This document shows, piece by piece, positions 1 to 6,877 of a stretch of 64,000 nt of DNA. The position numbers were made by a program, and so were the translations under genes. The stretch lies in the NCBI RefSeq assembly GCF_003967575.1, contig NZ_BIFT01000001.1:806001-870000 (forward strand), in the 5' to 3' direction. The stretch is from Dictyobacter alpinus (lineage in GTDB: Bacteria; Chloroflexota; Ktedonobacteria; Ktedonobacterales; Ktedonobacteraceae). The notes beneath the pieces were generated by a model that was not told the DNA's origin, did no database searches, and saw only the letters and a program-made list of their open reading frames with translations. Position 1 is the first letter of the stretch. Each line of letters begins with the position of its first letter.

Positions 1-242
1 TCACACGCACAACAACCTTTCTATATCTTTGCTCATAATTAGACTTTCTATCCTTCCGGGTGAAAATTGATTCATCGAAGGTTTCCCGCCAATCACTATA
101 ATCATGGTCTCCTTCTTCATCTTTATAAAAATACTAGCTCCAAATAAGACAAACGTTGACAATTACAGATTTTATATGCTTAAATTTACCTAATCATTTA
201 AATAATGCAAAAATAATCGAAACCTCATGAAAGTAGCTAATA
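1..242. other. AT-rich stretch without a gene
   Basis: No credible coding sequence, RNA gene or strong hairpin is visible. The last part probably holds the promoter of the small Ada-like gene that starts at 243, but no clear -35/-10 pair stands out. Confidence 0.5.
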
Positions 243-557
243 ATGAAAATGTATACATTAATCGGTCTCGATGGGAAGCCATATCAGAGTGAGCAGAAGG
301 GTACGTTTGGAGGCTATAAACCAGACAAAATATATGGTTGCTTCGATTGTCCGAGCGCCAATCGCGCCATCGCCCAGGGCCACTATGTCCAGCATCGCGT
401 CTTTTTCGCCGATGAGATAACAGCCATCGAGGCAGGCTATCGGCCCTGTGCCAAATGTATGAAAGAACGCTATCCTCTCTGGAAGCAGGCCGAGGGCCAA
501 GCAGCAGGAAATAAAAAGCACGCGCTACAAATCTATCGTGCTCTCTGTGGGTATTAA
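243..557 (+). CDS. Ada-like metal-binding domain protein
   Basis: A 104-residue stand-alone protein resembling the N-terminal zinc domain of the Ada methylphosphotriester repair protein. Visible signatures are CPSAN at residues 36-40, HYVQHRVFF at 47-55 and the paired cysteines in GYRPCAKC (Cys69 and Cys72). Full-length Ada has four cysteine ligands and uses one of them to take a methyl group from DNA phosphate. Here Cys33/Cys36 and a nearby histidine probably complete the zinc site. No AraC DNA-binding domain or methyltransferase domain follows, so a role in alkylation response is inference. It stands alone, with no operon partner. Confidence 0.75.
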   Translation: MKMYTLIGLDGKPYQSEQKGTFGGYKPDKIYGCFDCPSANRAIAQGHYVQHRVFFADEITAIEAGYRPCAKCMKERYPLWKQAEGQAAGNKKHALQIYRALCGY

Positions 558-965
558 TGCGTGGGCTAGAATTATTATCCGCACATAATTGATCTCGTTG
601 GCTAGCTGTTTCTTCAGTCCTTTCTTGACATCAACTAAACTTCCTGATACATTTTCCTCATGAGATTACGTTATATGCGCATTGTACAAGCAAATGTTCC
701 TGCCTCTTTGCAAGCCTGAGTAGAGCGCTTACAAGGAGGCATGGATCAATATGAAGAATGTTTCTCTCATATTCGCACGTATGCAGCTTTGATTTGTATA
801 CGTGACAGATTGTCTTGCCCTTTTCTCTTCCTCTTTTGATGCGCTTGCACCAGGCATTCCTCTTTTTGCCACCTCTTTCATTGACAGATTTGTCCCCTTT
901 TTTCAGAGGTTGGCTACGATTTTGATGTCATGGTCCCATTTCATCCTGGAAGGCAGGCGTTTCCT
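558..965. other. Intergenic stretch, no supported gene
   Basis: A short reading frame from ATG 740 follows a good AAGGAGG-like site but gives only about 32 unrecognisable residues. A longer frame (802-1197) overlaps the methyltransferase remnant in another frame and has no family resemblance. Nothing else is supported. Confidence 0.4.
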
Positions 966-1397
966 ATGGAAAAACAGCATCACACTCAGACAGAACAGCA
1001 CCAGAGGTTTTCTGGCTTTTCCGATACGATCATCACTCATCGAACCAATCCCAAAATCAAACAAATTCGCGCTCTTCTCAAGAGTTCAGAACGCGAACGA
1101 ACCGGACTGGCACTGGTTGAGGGGCTCCGCCTGGTCACAGAGGCACTACGTTCTCCGCAACGTGTGCGTCACCTCCTCGTTGCGCCAGAATTATTGAGGA
1201 GCCTGCATGGACAGGCTTTGCTGCAAGAACAGAGACAAAAGAGACTTCCCTGCCTCTATGTGAGCAGCGAGGTCTTTCAAAGTTTTTCGCGCAAGGATAA
1301 TCCGCAGGGCATTATTGTAGAAACACACCAGAGGCCTGATCGCAGGCTTCACTTGAAGGCAGAGCAACCCATCGTCTCAGGATGCGGTCACAAATAA
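966..1397 (+). pseudogene. Truncated SpoU/TrmH-family rRNA methyltransferase (N-terminal domain only)
   Basis: The reading frame carries the substrate-binding domain that precedes the SPOUT catalytic domain in RlmB/TrmH-type 2'-O-methyltransferases. It shows the ITHRTNPKIKQIRALL start, the LALVEGLRLVTEAL strand-helix and the NPQGII segment that normally ends this domain. The family then needs about 150 more residues, including the AdoMet-binding knot; here similarity stops near 1340 and the frame runs into the oppositely directed acetyltransferase gene, overlapping it by 21 bases. The start was set at ATG 966; an upstream in-frame start at 930 is possible. It is almost certainly a dead 3'-truncated copy. 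Confidence 0.75.
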
Positions 1398-1886
1398 TCG
1401 AACCTTCTGGGCATCATTGGTCAGCGTGATCAGACGTTCAAAGTGCAGACCAAGCTTTTCTAGCAAGTGGGCGGAACGCTGATTATCTTGTGAGGTGATC
1501 GCCACCATACGTTGCAGGCCCAGAACCTGTCTTCCATATGCGATGACCGCAGAGGCTGCTTCATAGGCGTAACCCTGGGACCAGAACTGGGGAAGAAACG
1601 CAAAGCCAATATCCACATCTTCCAGGGATTCTCTTTTGATCAGTCCACAAATGCCAATGGGCGTATGATCTTCTTTCAGAGCAGTTACGTACAGACCAAA
1701 GCCCACGCGAGCGTACATCGCCATTGGTCCATTTACAATATAGGTACAGGCATCTTCAAGGGTTCGTACCCCATTATCACCAATATAGTGCAACCATGAG
1801 GGATCATTCATCAGCGCAAGAACAAATGCACCATCTTCAGTGGTGAGATAACGAAGGATCAGCCGATCTGTTTCAATCACATTCAA
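1377..1886 (-). CDS. GNAT family N-acetyltransferase (RimJ/RimL type)
   Basis: A 169-residue protein with the order of a RimJ/RimL-like acetyltransferase: ETDRLILRYLT at the N terminus, GICGLIKRE in the central sheet, then GFAFLPQFWSQGYAYEAA, the acetyl-CoA-binding region, and NQRSAHLLEKLGL near the C terminus. Such enzymes move an acetyl group from acetyl-CoA to a protein N-terminal or small-molecule amine; the substrate cannot be read from the sequence. Length is normal. The 3' end touches the truncated methyltransferase, which suggests the junction was formed by a rearrangement. The start codon follows an AAGGGGG-type site. Confidence 0.88.
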   Translation of the reverse strand: MNVIETDRLILRYLTTEDGAFVLALMNDPSWLHYIGDNGVRTLEDACTYIVNGPMAMYARVGFGLYVTALKEDHTPIGICGLIKRESLEDVDIGFAFLPQFWSQGYAYEAASAVIAYGRQVLGLQRMVAITSQDNQRSAHLLEKLGLHFERLITLTNDAQKVRLFVTAS

Positions 1887-1972
1887 TGGAGAGGACCCCC
1901 TTTCTGATACAATGAACCGGGCAGGATTGCCTGCTCCAGCTCCACCAGAGTATAGTGTATTCTATAGTCGCG

Positions 1973-2685
1973 TTAGTTCGCCAGGGATCTCTGTTCTGCT
2001 GATTCTTTCGGCGTTTCTAGCCACATGCAGTGGAAAAGATAAGCGCCAATGCTTGGACTCCCGGCAGCCTCGTAGGCAGCGATCCGTCGGCAGATCGTCT
2101 CAGGACTGCCAATGAGCGCATTCGTGTGGGTCTCTTCACGCAAAAGAGCGTTCATCCATTCAGGGATCGACGATTGGGCCTGCTCATTAGTATTACCAAT
2201 GACACAGAGCACCTGTACGGTTCAATGAATGCTGCGGTAATCACGTCCAACGGACTCGCAATGCTTTGTGAGCACCACAAACTTGCGCGCAACAATTTGA
2301 GGGTGACTTGCTCGCCGCTGCCAGCAATCAGCAGGGGAACATGCGGCTGCTGCACCCCTTTGGCTGGTTGATGGCACCATGTACCTGATAATAGTTCCCT
2401 TCAAAGACGGCCTCGTCCTGCATCCACAGCGCCAGAATAGCCTGGATCGCTTCGCGCAACTGGCGCAGACACTCTAAGGCTGATGGATACTCGTAGCCAT
2501 AGGCTCGATAGTCAGGCTCGTACCAGCCCGCTCCAATACCCAGGGTGAGTCGTCCATACGAGAGCACATCGACGGTCGAAGCCATTTTCGCCAGTAAAGC
2601 CGGATTGCGATAACCATTCCCGGTCACCAACTGACCAATCCGCGCGCGCCAGCGCCGCTATGCTGGTCCAACACTCAAAGGTCAT
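1973..2685 (-). pseudogene. Frameshifted LLM-class (luciferase-like, F420-type) oxidoreductase
   Basis: Pieces of one luciferase-like monooxygenase lie in three frames. The first (about 2328-2630) reads NGYRNPALLAKMASTVDVLS and TLGIGAGWYEPDYRAYGYEYPS, typical of F420-dependent members. The second (about 2270-2355) reads QQPHVPLLIAGSGEQVTLKL. The third (1973-2212) reads ALIGSPETICRRIAAYEAAG, the C-terminal helix. A further shift lies near 2630-2645, where the frame from ATG 2685 reads TFECWTSIAALARA. At least three indels are needed, and the normal N-terminal 50-60 residues are missing. The gene is decayed. Confidence 0.82.
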
Positions 2686-2960
2686 TCCTCCTTTATTTGA
2701 AACAGTATATACGATCTTATGCTAAGAGTGTCTATTTGACCTATCAAACAGTTGCTTTAGAGAGTCATGAGATCCACGTGCCATGAGTAAGACGGCAGGG
2801 CCAGCGCATCTAAATGAGAGGTGATAAAAGAAGCGCTAAAACTGCGGAGATGCTGGAATTCACAGAACAACGAGAGGAATAAACTATGCAGTTTATGGAG
2901 TTCTAGTATCCGAGAGGTGATCACGCCTTTTAGTCAAAGTACTATGGAGAGGTTATTTGC

Positions 2961-3347
2961 ATGGCCGATTTGAATAATCCCAAAGTTCAGAAGATACTCA
3001 ACTCGAAAGCGTTCGCGCATCTTGCAACGATTGGCGCGAAGGGAGAGCCAAATTCATCAGTGATGTGGTTTTTGTGGGATGAGGAATACATCAAGTTTAC
3101 CCATACCACTGAACGTCAGAAATATCAAAATATCAAGCGTGATCCGCGTGTGGCTATCACGATTACTGACCCCAATGACCCCTACACATATGCTGAGTTT
3201 CGTGGGATGGTTGATAAGATTGAGGAAGATCCCACTGGAGCCTTTTACAATATTCTGGCAGAAAAGTATGGCTCCTCCTCGCGCTATCGTGGCGATCCGC
3301 GTGTGGTTTTGTGCGTAAAAGTTGACCGCATCCTGGGATACGTATAG
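2961..3347 (+). CDS. PPOX-class F420-dependent oxidoreductase
   Basis: A 128-residue split-barrel flavin/F420-binding protein of the pyridoxamine 5'-phosphate oxidase-like superfamily. Characteristic segments are KAFAHLATIGAKGEPNSSVM at residues 16-35, FTHTTERQKYQNIKRDPRVA near 46-65 and the closing RVVLCVKVDRI. The RDPRVA loop and the length match the family of actinobacterial and chloroflexal F420H2-dependent reductases. The physiological substrate is unknown. The start ATG is preceded by GGAGAGG. A terminator follows directly at 3361-3418, so the gene is monocistronic. The nearby decayed LLM gene is another enzyme of the F420 type, but there is no sign of an operon. Confidence 0.88.
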   Translation: MADLNNPKVQKILNSKAFAHLATIGAKGEPNSSVMWFLWDEEYIKFTHTTERQKYQNIKRDPRVAITITDPNDPYTYAEFRGMVDKIEEDPTGAFYNILAEKYGSSSRYRGDPRVVLCVKVDRILGYV

Positions 3348-3360
3348 ACGATACGCCCCC

Positions 3361-3418
3361 CTTGTGTCTGCAACTTCTGCAACTGGGTAGGTGCAAAAAT
3401 TGCAGACACGAGTTTTTA
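3361..3418 (+). terminator. Rho-independent terminator after the PPOX gene
   Basis: Stem CTTGTGTCTGCAA (3361-3373) pairs with TTGCAGACACGAG (3400-3412) with one G-T pair, and TTTTT follows. It lies 13 bases after the PPOX stop codon and separates that gene from the Tet-like gene. Confidence 0.7.
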
Positions 3419-3443
3419 GATGCAATTGCCCTGCCCGGTAAAG

Positions 3444-3472
3444 TTGACAGACGAATTCGTCCATGGTACGCT
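3444..3472 (+). promoter_or_regulatory. Putative promoter with palindromic operator for the Tet-like gene
   Basis: TTGACA (3444-3449) is followed after 17 bases by TACGCT, a weak -10. The perfect 12-base palindrome GACGAATTCGTC (3450-3461) fills most of the spacer, where a repressor could block RNA polymerase. The -35 and the palindrome are seen directly; the function is inferred. Confidence 0.45.
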
Positions 3473-3567
3473 AGGCGTCGAACTTCCGGTGAGTTCATGA
3501 GTGATCAGCAACCTGGCTGAACATGTGAATCGTTGTAGTGCATTGAGCAGGAAAGGAGGTGAATAGT

Positions 3568-3672
3568 ATGAGGAGTAAGAGAAGGATGAGCATACTTGTT
3601 AACCATCAATATAGGGATCGTCGCGCACGTAGACGCGGGCAAGACCAGTCTGACCGAACGGATTCTCTATGA
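3568..3672 (+). CDS. Overlapping 34-residue leader frame at the start of the Tet-like gene
   Basis: ATG 3568 has the best ribosome-binding site in the region (AAGGAGGTG, 8 bases upstream). It opens a frame beginning MRSKRRMSILVNHQ that is rich in arginine and ends at TGA 3670-3672, inside the Tet-like gene. MSIL at residues 7-10 matches what would be expected just before TINIG in the main frame. The frame may therefore be the original start separated by a single-base insertion near 3590-3600, or a leader peptide that couples translation to the main gene. The sequence alone cannot decide. Confidence 0.3.
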   Translation: MRSKRRMSILVNHQYRDRRARRRGQDQSDRTDSL

Positions 3673-5563
3673 GACCCATGTCATCGACGCTGTCGGTCGC
3701 GTCGATAAAGGGACGACCCAGACCGATGCGATGGATCTGGAGAAGAGACGGGGCATCACGATTAAGGCATCAGTGGTCTCTTTTTTTGTCAATGACGTGA
3801 AAGTCAATCTGATTGATACCCCCGGGCACGCTGACTTCCTGGCTGAAGTTGAGCGCTCCTTTAGCGTGCTGGATGGTGCGGTGCTGGTGATTTCGGCCGT
3901 CGAAGGGATCCAGGCACAGACCCTCATTCTGCTGTCCACCCTGCACAAACTTGCGATCCCCACCATGATCTTTATCAACAAAATCGATCGCAGCGGCGCA
4001 CAAGCGGACTCCCTGCTGCAACGTATCAAGGATAAACTCACAGAGCATATTCTTCCATTCAATCACCCGGCACAGATCGGGACCAAACAGGCTGCCATTA
4101 TCCCCCATGATCTCCATGATCCTGCGTTCCTACAAACCTGTCTTGAACAACTCGCGCTTCATGATGAGCGTCTGCTTGCCGCCTATGTAGAGGATCAGTG
4201 TATAACAGCGGAACAGGTCTGGAGCGCGCTCAAGCAGCAAGTCGCGGCGGCACAGGTGACGCCACTCTTCTTTGGGTCGGCCATTACGGGTGTCGGCGTC
4301 ACAGAACTGCTGACCCATCTTTCTGACCTGTTCCCCTCCCAGACCGGTCTGGAGGAGGAGCCATTGTCAGGCATCGTCTTTAAGATGGAGAAGGAGGTGA
4401 CAGGTGAGAAGATCGCGTATGTGCGTGTCTTTGCGGGCAGCTTGCAGGTGCGTAGCCAGGTAAACTTGCGACGCCGCACAGCGGATGGCGCGAGCGAGAT
4501 ATATACAGGCAAGATTCAGAAGCTGCATCTGTTCCGCGAGGGGACCACCGAACAGGTACCGATGGTGGCGGCTGGCGAGTTCTGTAAGGTCTGGGGTCTC
4601 AAGGATGTCAAAATCGGTGACGTGGTTGGTGAGTGGTCCAGCCAGATCAAAACGTTGCGCTTCGCCATTCCGCAAATGGAGACGCGCATCGAGGCGGTGC
4701 CCGCTGAACACAATCATCAGCTCTACCGGGTGCTTCTGGAACTGGCGGAAGAGGATCCTTTGATCTCTGTGCTCAAGGACGACCTGCATCAGACCATCTA
4801 CCTGCGCATCTTTGGCGAGGTCCAAAAAGAGGTCATAGAATCTTTGCTACTAGAACAGCATGGCCTGACTGTCCGCTTTAGCGAGACAACCATCGTCTGT
4901 ATCGAAAAGCCGATAGGGATAGGACAGGCAGTGGAAAGTATGGGCAAGGATGATAATCCTTTTGTAGCGACGATCGGTTTTCGCGTCGAGCCTGGTCCTC
5001 AGGGGAGCGGGATAAGCTATACAAGCACGCTCGGCGCGCTGCCACTGTCCTATTATCACGCGATTGAAGAGACGCTCTACGCCACGCTGGCCCAGGGCCT
5101 GTATGGTTGGGAAGTGACGGATATCGCCATCACCTTGACCCACATGGGCTTTGATCGCCAGGCTGGCTCCACCGCTGGCGACTTCAGAAACCTGACGCCG
5201 CTGGTCCTGATGGATGCTCTTTCACAGGCTGGCAGTGCTGTCTATGAGCCAATCAACCAGTTTGAACTCAGCGTTCCAGTAGAGATCCTCAGCACCGCCA
5301 TGTTGAAACTCTCAGCACTGGGAGCCCTCTATGAGCAACCAATCCTGCAAGGTGACACCTTCCTTTTAACAGGCACCATACCAGTAAGAACAACAGAGAC
5401 ATTCAGGCGTGAACTGCCAGCCATTAGCGAGGGTGAAGGCGTTTTTCTGGCAGAGGCATCTGGCTATCGTCACAAAGAGGGCGAGTATCCCACGCGTAAA
5501 CGCCTGGACTATAATCCATTGCACCGTGAGGAATACTTGCTGCATGTCCACCATGTACGGTAA
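3596..5563 (+). CDS. Tetracycline-resistance ribosomal protection protein, Tet(M)/OtrA-like
   Basis: A 655-residue EF-G-like translational GTPase. Motifs in order: G1 AHVDAGKTS at residues 9-17, G2 RGITIKAS near 59-66, G3 DTPGHADF near 81-88 and G4 NKID near 136, followed by EF-G domains III-V. The length and the domain-IV-like C terminus with YNPLHREEYL fit Tet(M)-type proteins, which displace tetracycline from the 30S A-site; in an environmental chloroflexote the role may be broader ribosome rescue. The start used is TTG 3596, just before the conserved TINIGIVAHVDAG. It has no good ribosome-binding site of its own: the strong AAGGAGGTG at 3552-3560 serves ATG 3568 (and ATG 3586), both in another frame. 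The start region may carry a one-base indel or a regulatory overlap. Confidence 0.85.
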   Translation: MLTINIGIVAHVDAGKTSLTERILYETHVIDAVGRVDKGTTQTDAMDLEKRRGITIKASVVSFFVNDVKVNLIDTPGHADFLAEVERSFSVLDGAVLVISAVEGIQAQTLILLSTLHKLAIPTMIFINKIDRSGAQADSLLQRIKDKLTEHILPFNHPAQIGTKQAAIIPHDLHDPAFLQTCLEQLALHDERLLAAYVEDQCITAEQVWSALKQQVAAAQVTPLFFGSAITGVGVTELLTHLSDLFPSQTGLEEEPLSGIVFKMEKEVTGEKIAYVRVFAGSLQVRSQVNLRRRTADGASEIYTGKIQKLHLFREGTTEQVPMVAAGEFCKVWGLKDVKIGDVVGEWSSQIKTLRFAIPQMETRIEAVPAEHNHQLYRVLLELAEEDPLISVLKDDLHQTIYLRIFGEVQKEVIESLLLEQHGLTVRFSETTIVCIEKPIGIGQAVESMGKDDNPFVATIGFRVEPGPQGSGISYTSTLGALPLSYYHAIEETLYATLAQGLYGWEVTDIAITLTHMGFDRQAGSTAGDFRNLTPLVLMDALSQAGSAVYEPINQFELSVPVEILSTAMLKLSALGALYEQPILQGDTFLLTGTIPVRTTETFRRELPAISEGEGVFLAEASGYRHKEGEYPTRKRLDYNPLHREEYLLHVHHVR

Positions 5564-5813
5564 GGTGCTCGAGAAAGCGTCGAATACGTTATGCAGAAAA
5601 ACAACATGCATGCTGATGAGTTAGATAAGGAAAACCAGGCCAGGGTTATCCCTGGAACTGGTCAATGTACGAAATCCTCGCCGAACACCGGCCCTTCCTA
5701 TGTTTGCCTTCAGCCTGCGATGAGTTTGGAGCCAACTTGCCGTCTTATCAGTGCAAAGAAATCGATACCTCTGACACATCGAGGGAAATAGGAGAGGAAA
5801 GGACACAATAATC

Positions 5814-6173
5814 ATGCGGAACATTATCGAATATACTCTGATCTCAGTAGACGGCGTTTTCGCAGGAGCAGGCATCTCGGGATTTTCTGAGTACCGTGAT
5901 GATGCGTATATGCGGGACGGATTGGGTCAAGCACTGGCATGCGACGCAATCTTAATGGGCAGGACCACATACGAAGGCTTTGCTGTAATTTGGCCGAGAC
6001 GCACCGACCCGTGGGCCGACAGGATCAATGCCATGCCAAAGTATGTGTTCTCATCGACGCTGGAAAAAGCCGAATGGAACAACACAACCATTGTGCGAAG
6101 CGATGTGGTGGCTGAAGTGACCAGGCTCAAGCAGCAGGAAGGACGGGATCTTCTCTGTAGGGTAGGCATCTAG
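5814..6173 (+). pseudogene. C-terminally truncated dihydrofolate reductase/RibD-like protein
   Basis: Residues 1-113 match the small DHFR-like/RibD C-terminal family: NIIEYTLISVDGVFAG at the start, CDAILMGRTTYEGFAVIWP near 44-62, MPKYVFSSTLE near 74-84 and LKQQEGRDLL before the break. Homologues continue for about 60-70 residues with the second half of the nucleotide-binding fold. Here the frame breaks after LL and stops within seven codons. The preceding GGAGAGGAAAGG site and the ATG are intact. The next recognisable coding remnant belongs to an unrelated family, so a deletion probably removed the 3' end. Confidence 0.75.
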
Positions 6174-6178
6174 CGAGG

Positions 6179-6418
6179 TACATTGCTCCAGCGATTGTCG
6201 TGATTGATGCGGCGATGGGGATCCTCTACTTTCGTGGAGACACGCATCTTTATCTAAAACCAGCCCCTGGCCGCGCGAGTCTCAATCTCTTCAAAATGGC
6301 GGGCGCTGGCTTGGATCTGGAACTGCGAGCCGCTCTTTCCTTCGTCAGAAAGAGTGGACAGCGCGTTAAAAAAGACTTTATTCCTTTATTAAAATTTCAA
6401 AAAGTGAATACAGATTAG
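6179..6418 (+). pseudogene. Remnant of a CheB/CheR-type hybrid sensor protein
   Basis: The in-frame stretch from TAC 6179 reads YIAPAIVVIDAAMGILYFRG, then LKPAPGRASLNLFKMAGAGL and LELRAALSFVRKSGQRVKKD. This is the PAS-like linker found between the CheR methyltransferase and kinase parts of large CheB/CheR fusion sensors (compare the typical RYAPPGVVV and YLEPAPG-SLNL motifs). Only about 75 residues survive of proteins usually longer than 800 residues. No start codon or downstream domain is present. It is a scrap left by recombination. Confidence 0.6.
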
Positions 6419-6493
6419 TTATGACTCAAATGCTTACTACCATATGACAGCTATATAACCTTCACTGATCCATAATATTTTTCAAAAGTTGAC

Positions 6494-6522
6494 TTGAGAA
6501 AAAAAGAAGAAGCGGTTATACT
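6494..6522 (+). promoter_or_regulatory. Putative promoter of the HicB gene
   Basis: TTGAGA (6494-6499) and TATACT (6517-6522) are separated by 17 bases. This is a good sigma-A-type pair about 90 bases upstream of the HicB start. Confidence 0.5.
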
Positions 6523-6566
6523 GAAAATAATGACGCATCAAACGTTGAAATAGTAAGGGAGTGGGA

Positions 6567-6623
6567 ATGCCTCTCAAAATCAAAAAGCTCAAAGCAGCAA
6601 GTGAGAAATCTCATGAAAACTGA
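6567..6623 (+). pseudogene. Possible HicA toxin remnant
   Basis: ATG 6567, preceded by AAGGGAGTGG, opens an 18-codon frame beginning MPLKIKKLKAA. This resembles the start of some HicA-like proteins and sits where hicA normally precedes hicB, overlapping it. The rest of a roughly 60-residue HicA is absent. The similarity is short, so this is a guess from position and a few residues. Confidence 0.3.
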
Positions 6624-6864
6624 GCCGCTGCGCTGCTCCATGAACATCCAATGGAGCGAAGAGGATCAAGCATACATTGTCACAGTTCCAGAGCTTTCAG
6701 GATGCAAAACCCATGAAAAAACGTACATTGAAGCCGTCAAACAAGGGCAGGATGCGATAGAAAGTTGGATTGAGGCAAACAAAGCATGGGGGCGTCCGAT
6801 CCCTGCGCCAAGGATTACCATGACCGCAGAAAATGCATACCACATACGATCAACAAGAGGCTGA
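6613..6864 (+). CDS. HicB-family antitoxin
   Basis: A small protein of 83 residues from ATG 6613 (GTG 6601 is also possible). It has the partly degraded RNase-H-like fold of HicB: IQWSEEDQAYIVTVPELSGC, THEKTYIEAVKQGQDAIESW and the closing GRPIPAPR. HicB neutralises the mRNA-cleaving HicA toxin and often represses the operon. There is no C-terminal DNA-binding domain and no complete hicA, so this is an orphan antitoxin or a solitary HicB-like protein. It ends 13 bases before the convergent recombinase gene. Confidence 0.8.
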   Translation: MKTEPLRCSMNIQWSEEDQAYIVTVPELSGCKTHEKTYIEAVKQGQDAIESWIEANKAWGRPIPAPRITMTAENAYHIRSTRG

Positions 6865-6877
6865 AGAAGGAATTCCC

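Noticed and set aside
802..1197. Frame of 131 residues overlapping the methyltransferase remnant
   Set aside because: It is the shadow of the better-supported SpoU-type frame.
5591..5791. 66-residue frame after the Tet-like gene
   Set aside because: No family likeness, and a better reading is non-coding spacer before the RibD-like remnant.
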